The translations under genes were made by a program, and so were the position numbers. The notes under the pieces were generated by a model, which was not told the origin of the DNA, made no database searches, and saw only the letters and a program-made list of their open reading frames with translations. This document shows, in pieces, positions 1-8,782 of a stretch of 25,004 nucleotides of DNA (the first letter of the stretch is position 1; every line of letters begins with the position of its first letter). This DNA is from JACMLD01 sp033761915 (GTDB lineage: Bacteria; Bacteroidota; Bacteroidia; Chitinophagales; Chitinophagaceae): contig JANRMC010000022.1 in the NCBI GenBank assembly GCA_033761915.1, positions 1-25,004 on the forward strand, written 5' to 3'.

Positions 1-643
1 GCTCTTTGTACGGAGGTACAAAATCTTTATCCCGCCACCATAATTTATCTGCAGCATTGTAAAGACCATTGCCGCCGTGTTTGTATTTGGTAAAGGCATA
101 CATTTCATACATGCGGTTAAAATAACTGGTATCGGTATACAGGTTACCCAGCTTTACAAAAACAGGCATTGCCATTTGCAGTGCATCAATCCAGTTCCAG
201 TCATCAATTTTTGAGGTACGCATCATGGTATCAACAGATGCTTTAATATCTCTTACTCTTTCCGGGTGTTGTTTACCATCCAGCAGGTATAAGTCAATAT
301 AAGTTTGTCCGCAACAGTGGTTATCTGCATTGCGGGTTTTAATACCACCTCTTAAACCCCATTGGTGTTTTTCGCCCCACTGCAGGGCATACTCATAATA
401 TACTTGTTGTTTATCCACGGCATGCAATGCCAGCAGGCCTTCGTAGTAAACGGCCCTCGTCCAAATATTACTGGGTCTTTCTATATTGGTAAAAATAGGC
501 TTGCCAGCATCGGGCCATTTATTCATAAAGTATTGATTGGTTAACCGCAGGGTTTGCAATACTTTTTTCTTATTGGGCAGTCTTTGTGCATGTACCCCTG
601 CACCCAAAAACAATACAGTAATCAATAAAAATATCCGGTTCAT
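1..643 (-). CDS. GH105 unsaturated rhamnogalacturonyl hydrolase (3' end beyond window)
   Basis: This is an exported hydrolase that removes the 4,5-unsaturated galacturonic acid left at the non-reducing end of RG-I fragments by lyases. The frame opens at ATG 643 and runs off the left edge after 214 codons. Residues 1-20 form a signal peptide ending GVHAQ. The body shows GH105/YteR-like blocks: WTRAVYYEGLLAL (61-73), RNADNHCCGQTYIDLY (104-119) and DDWNWIDALQMAMP (147-160). Asp153 probably matches the catalytic Asp of YteR (family knowledge). A GLYN..DKLWWRDKDFVPPY block (193-212) is where GH105 enzymes bind the unsaturated sugar. Full members are about 350-380 residues, so roughly 40% is missing. 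A shared promoter motif lies 31-77 bp upstream. The family call is firm; preference for RG-I over other unsaturated uronides is inferred from the neighbouring PL11 gene. Confidence 0.88.
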   Translation of the reverse strand, partial: MNRIFLLITVLFLGAGVHAQRLPNKKKVLQTLRLTNQYFMNKWPDAGKPIFTNIERPSNIWTRAVYYEGLLALHAVDKQQVYYEYALQWGEKHQWGLRGGIKTRNADNHCCGQTYIDLYLLDGKQHPERVRDIKASVDTMMRTSKIDDWNWIDALQMAMPVFVKLGNLYTDTSYFNRMYEMYAFTKYKHGGNGLYNAADKLWWRDKDFVPPYKE

Positions 644-673
644 ACAGCAGCAGAGTTGGTTAAAAATAAACTG

Positions 674-720
674 CTATGTTAGTTCATTTTCATAGCCAAC
701 CAATCCTGTAGCATCCTGAA
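674..720 (-). promoter_or_regulatory. Direct-repeat activator site plus TAnnnTA box, upstream of GH105
   Basis: On the minus strand, TTCAGGATGCTACAGGA (720-704) carries two CAGGA half-sites 10 bp apart. Exactly 22 bp later comes TAACATAG (681-674), 31 bp before the GH105 ATG. The same 47-bp layout occurs upstream of the GH28 and GH2 beta-galactosidase genes. Its role as a promoter is inferred from this conservation and from its position. Confidence 0.5.
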
Positions 721-739
721 GTTTAATATGGTTGATTAT

Positions 740-808
740 GTTACCGGCTATTGTACCCGCAGCAGCAGTGGTTGCGTCGCACCCGTTAACAGCACCGCCC
801 TGTTCAGC
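740..808 (+). repeat. Dispersed repeat copy A (core TTGCGTCGCA at 772-781)
   Basis: The core TTGCGTCGCA is followed by CCCGTTAACAGCA and, further on, GTTCAGC; a GTTACCGGC block lies about 23 bp before it. It shares GTTGCGTCGCACCCGTTAAC with copy B (opposite strand). It lies between the CE12 stop (836) and the GH105 start (643), upstream of the promoter-like motif. Strand is given as the orientation of TTGCGTCGCA. The core is certain; the outer limits are approximate. Confidence 0.65.
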
Positions 809-835
809 AATTATTCAGGTGCTATTTCTTTATAA

Positions 836-1615
836 TTATTTTAAATAGCGTTTTAATTTCCCCGGCTGTATTCTTTTCAATTCTGCCGCCACTATAGAAG
901 CATTCAACTCAGCACCGGGTAAATTGGTATGCGTATTATCTGCCGGAAAAAATTTTTTAACGGCATCCGCCCCCATGGCATCATAGCGGGCTGCAACCAA
1001 TTCATTCAGTTCAATAAAATAAGCACCTTCTTCAATAGCCACCTGGCGGGCCCACAAGGCATAGCTACTGTCAGACCGTACCACTTTTCCATCTTTCCAG
1101 TTGTTACGGGGCACCAGAGAACAGATAATGGGTATTGCCCCTTTTATTTTGGCTTCTTTTACATACTTCCGCATATACCAACCGTAACTATATACCACTT
1201 CCTTTATTTTTCTAATCGGATTATATATCTGCACACTATCGTATCCAATGCCACGTATGGTTCCTCTTGCCCGGGCCGTATCATCTAAGGGGCTGGCATC
1301 ATTATGACCAAACTGCATAATCACATAATCTCCTTTTTTCAGGGTTTCCAAAATTTTAGTCCAGCGGCCTTCTGTTATAAATGTCCGGCTGCTTCTTCCG
1401 CCAATAGCATGATTACTCACCACTATTTTTGTAGTATCAAAGTATGGCGCAATCACACTACCCCAGCCCATCTGGTTATTTTTTCCGGTACCATCGCCGT
1501 TTTTAACGGTGCTATCGCCTATAATATAAAATACAGGCTTTTGCTTTTTTACAGTAAAGGCCATAGCTGCAACAGCGGTTACCAATAATACATGTACCAG
1601 TTTCATATATTTCAT
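836..1615 (-). CDS. CE12 rhamnogalacturonan acetylesterase (copy 1), SGNH hydrolase
   Basis: This is an SGNH/GDSL esterase predicted to remove O-acetyl groups from galacturonic acid in RG-I, opening the backbone to lyases and hydrolases. It is 259 residues with an N-terminal hydrophobic segment (about 6-21) that should export it. The motifs are complete: GDST with nucleophile Ser35, IGGRSSRTF with an oxyanion Gly near 72-73, FGHND with Asn105, and DNTHTN with Asp226 and His229. Length and motifs fit RhgT/YesT-type CE12 enzymes. It directly follows the GH2 gene with no spacer (1616), so the two are co-transcribed and probably translationally coupled. It is a clear paralogue of the esterase at 4602-5378. 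Deacetylation of another acetylated plant glycan is possible, but the PL11 and GH105 neighbours favour RG-I. Confidence 0.85.
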   Translation of the reverse strand: MKYMKLVHVLLVTAVAAMAFTVKKQKPVFYIIGDSTVKNGDGTGKNNQMGWGSVIAPYFDTTKIVVSNHAIGGRSSRTFITEGRWTKILETLKKGDYVIMQFGHNDASPLDDTARARGTIRGIGYDSVQIYNPIRKIKEVVYSYGWYMRKYVKEAKIKGAIPIICSLVPRNNWKDGKVVRSDSSYALWARQVAIEEGAYFIELNELVAARYDAMGADAVKKFFPADNTHTNLPGAELNASIVAAELKRIQPGKLKRYLK

Positions 1616-4579
1616 TTATTGTTTTGTTTCATAAAATTCTGCTTCAATAATGCTAAACGTACCTTTTGCATTGGCATCATTGCGGGCAACACCGTCATCC
1701 AGTTTCTTTCCATTTACTTCAGTGCCTTCTACTTCTTTTATTTGTCCGGTAGCATACAATTCTATTTTAATTGTACTGCCTTTCACGGGTGCAAACCGTG
1801 CCGTAAAATAACCCAGGTTACGGGTAGTGGTGTCTTTAAAAACCACTTTTCCATCTACAGATATTTTTAACGGGTAGGTTCTGGTTCTGAAATTATTCAG
1901 CTTTAACGCCACTTCATGAATAGTAGTTTCATTTTCTAATTCATATTCTACCCATGCCGTAGCAAGTTGCCCATCATTCACCCAATCACTGGCTTCATTA
2001 TCATCATAGCTGGCAGCTACTTTATCGTTATTAGCACCTGCTTTGGCCGTTTTTACTTTTAATGCATTCCTTATAACCTTAAAAGAAGGGGCAGCAGGTG
2101 TCGGACCTTTATCAAGCAGCGGTTTTAAACCATCTGATGGCATTTGTAAGGAGAGGCCATTCAGTTGTTTAAATGGCTGACTGCTCAATTGCAGATTGGC
2201 AGCTTTCAAACTATCTGCGGTTGCGGTTAAAGTAATAACACCCGGCTGATTGGTAGCTCTTATCAACACCCGGTTAACACCACATTCAACCGGTAAAGAA
2301 TCTGACAATATAAAATTACCGGGGCCTTGTGCAATCCCTCCCCGCCATGTAGCTGGTCCTTTTAATGTAAAGTGAATCATATTTAATGCAGTGGGGCAAC
2401 GCTGTCCCTTTTCATCCACCACTTCCACTTCTACCAATGTAAGATCTGCCCCGTTTGCAATAAAACCTATTGGTGAATTTATAGGCTTTAAACGTATTGC
2501 ATAAGGGCTACCGGCAGTTTCATGTGCAGCTGCAGCCAGTGGTTTGCCAGTGGCATCGTAGCCAATTGCTTTTACAGTACCCGGTTGCCACGCAATATTT
2601 TTAAACGTAAATAAAAATCGGTTACACTGCTCACCCATACCCACCGATTTATCATTTATGAATAATTCTACTTTATATGCAGACGAAACCACGTAAATGT
2701 TTTTTACAACACCGCTTGCATAATTCCAATGCCCCAAAATATGTATGCCGGGCTTTTCAGTATTCACCCAACCATTCCACATTACCTGATGCGCATAAAA
2801 CCCATCTTTAGGAATACGCATCGCATCCACCTCACCACTTCTGCGGTAGTTTTCTTCACCCCGGTAATGCGTATTGCTTTCAGAAAAAACAATATTAACA
2901 CCACCGCCGTTTACCCGGGTTCCGGTTCCCGGTCGCTCCAGCCAGTAATCGTACCATCTTGCAATGTTTTCAATGGCATGAGCATCCTGGTTGTGATTGT
3001 ACGCACTGGCATCGCCACCTTTATACAAAGGTCCGGCGCCTTCTTTGTGATAAGGAGGAGAATATTCATCCCAATACTTACGCAATCCTTCATCGCGACT
3101 GTATTCCATCTGCCACATGGGCTTGCCGGCACTTTTATTAATGTACAACATTTCGCCGCCGTATTCTGCCACTTTACTATCCAGCATGTTGCGTGAACCA
3201 ATAGCCCTTCCACCTAAAGAATCGTATTTGTCACGGATGGCTTTCATTGCCAGCATATGTGCTTCACTAATAGCGTTATTACCACATTCATAAAAAATAA
3301 TACTGGGATTATTGCGGTTATAAATAATTGCATCCCGCATTACTTCCATACGCTGCTCCCAACGGCGGCCATCCACATCTTTCTCAGAATCTCCCGCTGG
3401 CATTGCCTGCAGTAAACCCACCCTATCGCAACTTTCAACATCTTGTTTCCAAGGTGTAACATGCATCCAACGCACAAGGTTAGCATTACTGGCAACCATT
3501 AACTGGTTACTGTAATCACTCATCCACGCCGGCACCGCTGAACCCATCGCCGGCCACTCATTTGTGGTGCGTTGGGCATAGCCCTTTAAATGTATAGCTC
3601 TGTCGTTAAGATACAGCATCCCGTTTTTAAAAGCCGTTTTTCTGAAACCGGTAGTGGTTTTAACCTGATCTATTATTTTACCACCCGCAATTAAATTTGT
3701 GTACACATTATATAAATATCCATAACCCCAGCTCCAAAAGTTTAACTGGCTTACTGGTAGTGTTGATTTTATTTGTCGGGTTTCTCCGGCATTAACCGTA
3801 AAACTACCGCCATTACCGGTGGCTATTTTTTTACCGGTAACAGCATCTTCTATAACCACTTCATACAAAAACTGCTGAGGTATTGAATACTCATTGCGGA
3901 TTTCTGTTTGCGCTGTAATAACTGCTTTATGATTGGTAATATCAAAATTGGCTGCTGTTATATAAACACCGGTTGTTTTTAAATTAGCATACAAGGGTAG
4001 TGTTTGATATAGTTTGCCCATCACATGCAGGTACACATTTTTATTAATGCCCCCATAGTTGGCATAAAAATTACGGTCGCTCCATTGGTAAGGACTGTTA
4101 CTGCTTTTTTCCCGGTAACCCCAGCTATTATCAATTCTTGCTGCCAGCACGTTGTCTCCTTTCCAGTTAACGGCATCGGTGATATCAAAACCAAAAGCCA
4201 TAACGCCGTTTTCGCTGCGACCAACAAATTTACCATTCAGGTAAAATTCACCGGCATGACGAATACCTTCAAATTCTATAAATATTTTCTTGCCGGCATT
4301 TGCCTTCTCTATACTAAAATGTTTTCGGTACCAGGCAACGCCCGTAGTAAGATCTGCAATTGATTTCTTAAACGCATCGTCTTCATTAAACGCATGTGGC
4401 AGGGATACCGGCTTCCAGTTTATATCATTATAGTTTATTTCTTTTGCAAGAGAATCATCGCCCATTTGCAGCTTCCAGCCGGTATTAAAATTATACTTCA
4501 CCCGTATAGCAGTTTGCTGCGCCGCTAATTGATGCAGGCACAGTAAACAAACTAAAACAAACAATCCATTTTTTTGCAT
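1616..4579 (-). CDS. GH2-family glycosidase with atypical acid/base site and C-terminal beta-sandwich
   Basis: This is an exported 987-residue GH2 enzyme, probably removing a side-chain sugar from pectin. Signal peptide is 1-21 (ends LAAQQ). The sugar-binding jelly roll is about 25-190, the immunoglobulin-like domain 195-315, and the TIM barrel from about 316. The nucleophile motif is intact (KPMWQMEYS, Glu492). The usual acid/base motif W-S-x-G-N-E reads Y-E-C-G-N-N here, with Asn435 where Glu is expected; Glu431 and Glu439 are nearby. After the barrel come a DUF4982-like region (about 640-760) and a final domain (about 840-987) resembling an F5/8 type C or CBM fold. It sits between two CE12 genes, 22 bp after one and 0 bp before the other. 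Substrate cannot be read from sequence; beta-galactosidase is only one option. Confidence 0.8.
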   Translation of the reverse strand: MQKNGLFVLVCLLCLHQLAAQQTAIRVKYNFNTGWKLQMGDDSLAKEINYNDINWKPVSLPHAFNEDDAFKKSIADLTTGVAWYRKHFSIEKANAGKKIFIEFEGIRHAGEFYLNGKFVGRSENGVMAFGFDITDAVNWKGDNVLAARIDNSWGYREKSSNSPYQWSDRNFYANYGGINKNVYLHVMGKLYQTLPLYANLKTTGVYITAANFDITNHKAVITAQTEIRNEYSIPQQFLYEVVIEDAVTGKKIATGNGGSFTVNAGETRQIKSTLPVSQLNFWSWGYGYLYNVYTNLIAGGKIIDQVKTTTGFRKTAFKNGMLYLNDRAIHLKGYAQRTTNEWPAMGSAVPAWMSDYSNQLMVASNANLVRWMHVTPWKQDVESCDRVGLLQAMPAGDSEKDVDGRRWEQRMEVMRDAIIYNRNNPSIIFYECGNNAISEAHMLAMKAIRDKYDSLGGRAIGSRNMLDSKVAEYGGEMLYINKSAGKPMWQMEYSRDEGLRKYWDEYSPPYHKEGAGPLYKGGDASAYNHNQDAHAIENIARWYDYWLERPGTGTRVNGGGVNIVFSESNTHYRGEENYRRSGEVDAMRIPKDGFYAHQVMWNGWVNTEKPGIHILGHWNYASGVVKNIYVVSSAYKVELFINDKSVGMGEQCNRFLFTFKNIAWQPGTVKAIGYDATGKPLAAAAHETAGSPYAIRLKPINSPIGFIANGADLTLVEVEVVDEKGQRCPTALNMIHFTLKGPATWRGGIAQGPGNFILSDSLPVECGVNRVLIRATNQPGVITLTATADSLKAANLQLSSQPFKQLNGLSLQMPSDGLKPLLDKGPTPAAPSFKVIRNALKVKTAKAGANNDKVAASYDDNEASDWVNDGQLATAWVEYELENETTIHEVALKLNNFRTRTYPLKISVDGKVVFKDTTTRNLGYFTARFAPVKGSTIKIELYATGQIKEVEGTEVNGKKLDDGVARNDANAKGTFSIIEAEFYETKQ

Positions 4580-4601
4580 AAGAAGTAAATACTTTAAAAA
4601 T

Positions 4602-5378
4602 TCATTTGGCTTTACGCAAATACTTATTTAAACCGCATTGCTGAAGGAGCGCAAGCCCTTCTGTTACCGAAGCCGCATTTATTTTTGCACCGGCTTCATT
4701 GGTATGTGTGTGGTCTTTGTAAAAAAGTTTGGCTACTTCGTCTGGCCCCAGCAGATCGTATTTGTCTGCAGTTATGCTGTTAAGGTTAATAAAAAATACC
4801 CCTTCTGTTGTTGCCACTTCCTGGGCCCATTTGCCAAAGTCGTTTCCGGCCCTTTTTACTTTTCCGTTTTCAAACTGGTTGCGGGGTATCATAGAACAAA
4901 CAATGGGTGTGGCCCCTTTTTGTTTTGCTTCGCGGATAAACTTGCGAAGGTACCATCCGTAGGTATGCACCACTTCTATAATACTGTCTTTCCAGTGTAG
5001 CTGTATGGTGTCTTCTCCTGTACCTCGTAAAACGCCGCGGTAACCGGCTTTTGAAGTATCGGGCTTGCTACCCTCATTGTGCCCAAATTGCATAATGAGA
5101 AAATCGCCGGGTTGGAGTGCTGACAATACTTTATCCCAGCGTTTTTCTTTTACAAACGTACGGGTGCTGCGCCCTGCCATTGCCTGATTACTGATATTGA
5201 TTTGTGCAGTATCTAAAAACTCATGCATCATCTCGCCCCAGCCGCATTGCGGACGGTTGGTGTTGCGAACGGTGGAGTCTCCGATAATATAAAGCGTGGA
5301 TTTTTTTGGTTGCAATACTGTAAATGCACTGCACAACAACAGCAGCAGTAATAAGTATTGATATTGTTTTAAGCGCAT
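4602..5378 (-). CDS. CE12 rhamnogalacturonan acetylesterase (copy 2), SGNH hydrolase
   Basis: This second SGNH esterase of 258 residues is closely similar in length and motif order to the one at 836-1615. A poly-leucine hydrophobic segment (9-20) acts as an export signal; a Cys at 16 follows Leu rather than Gly or Ala, so a lipobox is unlikely. The catalytic blocks are GDST (Ser35), AMAGRSTRTF (Gly69), FGHNE (Asn101) and DHTHTN (Asp222, His225). It probably deacetylates RG-I. Differences from copy 1 lie mainly in the 100-135 loop, near the expected active-site rim, so the pair may differ in acetyl position or oligomer size (inference). It is followed by the GH2 gene after 22 bp. A dispersed repeat lies 46 bp upstream of its ATG. 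Confidence 0.85.
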   Translation of the reverse strand: MRLKQYQYLLLLLLLCSAFTVLQPKKSTLYIIGDSTVRNTNRPQCGWGEMMHEFLDTAQINISNQAMAGRSTRTFVKEKRWDKVLSALQPGDFLIMQFGHNEGSKPDTSKAGYRGVLRGTGEDTIQLHWKDSIIEVVHTYGWYLRKFIREAKQKGATPIVCSMIPRNQFENGKVKRAGNDFGKWAQEVATTEGVFFINLNSITADKYDLLGPDEVAKLFYKDHTHTNEAGAKINAASVTEGLALLQQCGLNKYLRKAK

Positions 5379-5396
5379 AAGCTTTTACTTTTTTTT

Positions 5397-5467
5397 GATG
5401 AGCAGGGCACTGCTGTTAACGGGTGCGACGCAACGGCTGCTGAGACGTGGCTCTGCTGCTGGCTACC
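5397..5467 (-). repeat. Dispersed repeat copy B (core TGCGACGCAA on + at 5424-5433)
   Basis: On the minus strand this reads GTAGCCAGC, about 25 bp, then GTTGCGTCGCACCCGTTAAC and GCCCTGCTCATC. It is the best match to copy A, in inverted orientation. It fills almost all of the 90-bp gap between the PL11 stop (5469) and the CE12 start (5378). The extent is approximate; the core is exact. Confidence 0.65.
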
Positions 5468-5468
5468 A

Positions 5469-7334
5469 TTATTTTTTTATTATTTTAATAGGTGGTGGCG
5501 GCGGTGTTGCCATACCTTCTCCTAAATAATAACTTACATGTGGCGGCTGATTGTAGGCTACGTTTTGCCAGGCAATACTTAAACGGTATTGCGGATTGTG
5601 CATAAGCGTATAAAACATTTTTGCCGAAGCAATGGTGGTGCTATATATACGCAACTCTTTACTATCGCTGGTTCTGCAAATGAGTTCTTCTCTCCAGTCT
5701 CCTAAAATATCTGCACTTAAGCAAGGGTTTGATTTTGTGCCGTTGTTGCTGGCGCAACCTTCATCTCTTGCGTCAAATAGTTTATCTGCAGCACTGGTTT
5801 CATAATTCCATTTACTGATGTTTACGCCATTGAGTATTTCACTGAGTACATCACCATCCCAATAAATACCCATGTTGCAGGCGGGTGTGCGGTCGGCAAT
5901 TTTATTTCCTTTACAATCAAACATACCGGTAATGCCTGCGCCGGCCACCCAACACTCAAAGCCAGGGTAGCGGGGGTCTATATCTAATGCAAGGCCGCGG
6001 CCGGGACCTTCGCCGTCATCCCCAGCTTTTACTGATGGTTTTTTCCAATATACTTCGCCCGTTTTAGCACTGCGAAAGTTGGCGCCTGCATCTCCGAAAC
6101 GTTCCTGAATACTAAAAACTTCCAGCCCGGGCAATGAGGGATCGAGATCGCTTACATGCAAGGCATCTGCATGGCCAATACCGGTAGTGTATAGCCCAAA
6201 TCCATTATCATCTACGGTCATTTGGCCGTAAATAATTTCGTCTTTGCCGTCTCCATCCACATCTGTTACGCTTAGGTTATGATTGCCCTGCCCGCTATAA
6301 GATTTATTGCCGGGCTTATCAGAATCAAAAACCCAGCGTTTTACTAATTGTTTGTTTTTAAAATCCCAAGCCGCTAATACGGTACGGGTATAATACCCCC
6401 TGCACATTACTAAAGAAGGGTGCTGCCCATCCAGATAGGCCACACAAGCCAGAAAACGATCCATCCGGTTACCATAGCCATCGCCCCACAATGATTTTAA
6501 CTGGCTGGTGGTGGGATACAGCGTTTCCGGATGACGGGGCGGATCGTAAGCAACGGTTGATAATGCCTTGCCGGTTAGGCCATCAAACATCGTAAGGTAT
6601 TCAGGGCCCGATAAAATATAACCGGTTTCGTTACGATAATCTTTAGTACTATCGCCAATACTATTTCCTAATGCATCTGTTGTGCCATCTGCCGTTTTCA
6701 TGGCTACTTCAGCTTTGCCATCGCTATCAAAATCATATACCATAAACTGGGTGTAATGAGCCCCTTCTCTGATATTCTTTCCTAAATTAATTTTCCAAAG
6801 CAGGGTGCCGTCTAATTTATAACAATGAAAAATGGGCGGGTCTGTAATGCCTGAGTGTGAATTATCGTGCCCACGGCCTGTCATATGAATTAAGATTTCA
6901 TAATTGCCATCACCATCCATATCGCCCACACTGGCATCATTTGCCGTATACCCAGCAGGAGTTTGCAGCGGAATTGAGAGATATTTTTTGGCCCCCGGTT
7001 TTAAAATATAATTGCTGCCTGTTGCTTCTACTTTTTTATGTACTAGGGCTTTTACAGTATATGTTATTACGGCAGTTGTATCTGCATGGGTGTCTGTAAA
7101 ATTAGACCGCTCTAAAGGGGCTTTATTTAATTTTTCAGTTTTACTGTTTACCGTTTTGTAAAGATTAAAACAGGTGCCCGGCACATCGTTACCCAGCAAA
7201 CGCCAACTAATGAAGTTAGTTTGGCTGGCTGCAGGTATGGCCAGCACCCCTCTTGTTAAATACTCCATTTGATATTGTGCCACCGTCAATAATGATGCAA
7301 CTAAACAGAGTATTGTAAAATGTAATTTTTTCAT
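5469..7334 (-). CDS. PL11 rhamnogalacturonan endolyase
   Basis: This exported lyase cleaves the Rha-GalA bond in the RG-I backbone by beta-elimination, making the unsaturated ends that GH105 removes. It is 621 residues, the usual length for single-domain PL11 enzymes such as YesW. Signal peptide is about 1-19 (LLTVAQ). Residues 23-130 form the N-terminal beta-sandwich (YLTRGVLAI, SWRLLGND). The rest is the eight-bladed propeller with repeated Ca-binding acidic loops: DMDGDGNYEIL, DFDSDGKAEVAMKTADG, DVDGDGKDEIIYGQM. Signature blocks ERFGDAGANFRSAKTGEV and GRGLALDIDPRYPG are present, and it ends with the family's AYNQPPHVSYYLG plus a short poly-Pro tail. There is no carbohydrate-binding module and no T9SS sorting domain. 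The gene follows GH28 after 12 bp, so the pair is one transcript under the GH28 promoter. The family call is very firm. Confidence 0.95.
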   Translation of the reverse strand: MKKLHFTILCLVASLLTVAQYQMEYLTRGVLAIPAASQTNFISWRLLGNDVPGTCFNLYKTVNSKTEKLNKAPLERSNFTDTHADTTAVITYTVKALVHKKVEATGSNYILKPGAKKYLSIPLQTPAGYTANDASVGDMDGDGNYEILIHMTGRGHDNSHSGITDPPIFHCYKLDGTLLWKINLGKNIREGAHYTQFMVYDFDSDGKAEVAMKTADGTTDALGNSIGDSTKDYRNETGYILSGPEYLTMFDGLTGKALSTVAYDPPRHPETLYPTTSQLKSLWGDGYGNRMDRFLACVAYLDGQHPSLVMCRGYYTRTVLAAWDFKNKQLVKRWVFDSDKPGNKSYSGQGNHNLSVTDVDGDGKDEIIYGQMTVDDNGFGLYTTGIGHADALHVSDLDPSLPGLEVFSIQERFGDAGANFRSAKTGEVYWKKPSVKAGDDGEGPGRGLALDIDPRYPGFECWVAGAGITGMFDCKGNKIADRTPACNMGIYWDGDVLSEILNGVNISKWNYETSAADKLFDARDEGCASNNGTKSNPCLSADILGDWREELICRTSDSKELRIYSTTIASAKMFYTLMHNPQYRLSIAWQNVAYNQPPHVSYYLGEGMATPPPPPIKIIKK

Positions 7335-7346
7335 TTTAATGGCAGT

Positions 7347-8771
7347 TTATTTTAAACGTTCTTCTTCAGCAGCCCCGCCTGCTTTCTTTTTTTCTTCTGG
7401 CTTTTGCGTAATGGCCAATTCAAAATTGCTGAAGACCCAACCGCTTGCAAAAATCATATCGCCCAATAGATGGGCGGTAATGGTTGAATTGGTGAAGCGG
7501 AAGTTTTGTATTTGCGATTGCTTCAGGCCGTTTACTTCAAAAGCCTTGTATGCATTGGTTATTTTAACATTATTGATATAAAAGTTGCGGGCATGGGGGA
7601 TGCCTTTTTCAGCCGGAGTTACTTTTTGCAACATGGCTTTCCAGTGCTGGGGAATGGAATCGTAGTTATAGCCTTTGGGCAATTCGCTATAGCTGTATGC
7701 CGGATACCAGTTGAGATTAAACTGGTACGCATTACGTACAGAATCTAAAATGGAGTTTACAAAATATACATCTTCCACCATACCTCCTCTGGTAGTGGCC
7801 GACTTAATACGCAATCCATTATCGGTGTGCCTGGCAAATAAATCAGTACAATAAATATGGCGGATGCTGCCGCTGGTTTCACTGCCTAATGTTACCAGCC
7901 CGGCGCCTCTTCGGGCAACGCATTTTTTTATTACTACATACTCAGTAGGTTTGTTTACCCGAAGGCCATCCCAATCTCTGCCGGCTTTTAAACAAAAATT
8001 ATCGTCATTACAATCAATATCACAGTTTTCAATTAAAGTCCATGTAGAAGAATCTACATCCACCCCATCTGTACTGGGGCCACTGCCATCTTCATTATTT
8101 TTAATGATAATGCCATTTACAGTAAGGCGGGTGGAGTATAATAATTGTACCGTCCAGAAACCTGCATTTTTAAAAGTGATATCTTTTAAAGTAATGTCTG
8201 CCGCATTTTGTACCAATACCGTGCGAACTCTTTTGGCATCGTAATCCACAATCCAGCGCAGGCCTTTCGTATCGTAGTCCTTTCGCATGGCCCAATATTT
8301 ATCCCAACAAAATTTACCCCTTGCGTTTACAATACCCTTACCGGTTAAAGCAGCATTCTTTACATTAATAAAATTAATGAGTGCCGCCGGCCAGCTGGTT
8401 TCAATACCCGCAATTCGGCTTTGCATTTCCGGGTAATCTTCAAACCGCTGCGAACCCAGTATTAAAACGCCTTCATCAATTTGCAGATTTACATTTGATT
8501 TTACAAACAGGCTGCCCGTAACATAAACGCCTTTTTTAAAAATTACTTTACCGCCTCCTTTAGCAGCACAGGCGTCAATGGCTTTTTGAATAGCGGCAGT
8601 ATTGATTGTAACAGTATCACTAACTGCACCAAAATCGTTTGCCAGAATAATGTGGGTTGCGGCCGGAAACGATTTGGCACCCACATTTTTTACCCAGGTG
8701 GGCACAGCGTTTTGAGCCGATACAAGTGCTACTTTAAATAGTAAAATGGCCAAGCAAATTTTTTTAAGCAT
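7347..8771 (-). CDS. GH28 polygalacturonase / rhamnogalacturonan hydrolase
   Basis: This is an exported right-handed beta-helix hydrolase acting on the galacturonic-acid or RG-I backbone. I place the start at ATG 8771 (474 residues, MLKKICLAILLF...SAQ signal peptide) rather than ATG 8834, whose 21-residue extension has no signal-like character and runs through a dispersed repeat. GH28 landmarks are STDG (about 233-236), NDDN with paired Asp 256-257, and RIK (321-323). The block that is normally GHG reads GAG (289-291), so the conserved active-site His is absent. That departs from classical polygalacturonases and may fit an RG-I hydrolase (inference). PL11 follows 12 bp downstream. A conserved promoter-like motif sits about 91-137 bp upstream. 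The family is certain; the exact bond cut is not. Confidence 0.88.
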   Translation of the reverse strand: MLKKICLAILLFKVALVSAQNAVPTWVKNVGAKSFPAATHIILANDFGAVSDTVTINTAAIQKAIDACAAKGGGKVIFKKGVYVTGSLFVKSNVNLQIDEGVLILGSQRFEDYPEMQSRIAGIETSWPAALINFINVKNAALTGKGIVNARGKFCWDKYWAMRKDYDTKGLRWIVDYDAKRVRTVLVQNAADITLKDITFKNAGFWTVQLLYSTRLTVNGIIIKNNEDGSGPSTDGVDVDSSTWTLIENCDIDCNDDNFCLKAGRDWDGLRVNKPTEYVVIKKCVARRGAGLVTLGSETSGSIRHIYCTDLFARHTDNGLRIKSATTRGGMVEDVYFVNSILDSVRNAYQFNLNWYPAYSYSELPKGYNYDSIPQHWKAMLQKVTPAEKGIPHARNFYINNVKITNAYKAFEVNGLKQSQIQNFRFTNSTITAHLLGDMIFASGWVFSNFELAITQKPEEKKKAGGAAEEERLK

Positions 8772-8782
8772 GTTCTTTTTTT

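Noticed and set aside
2729..3213. Long frames opposite to or overlapping the GH2 gene
   Set aside because: They are shadows of the GH2 coding frame, whose motifs are clear throughout this stretch.
5416..5469. A 17-codon frame on the minus strand (ATG 5469 to TAA) running through repeat copy B, ahead of CE12 copy 2
   Set aside because: The other repeat copies do not keep this frame open, so it is more likely a by-product of the repeat than a leader peptide.
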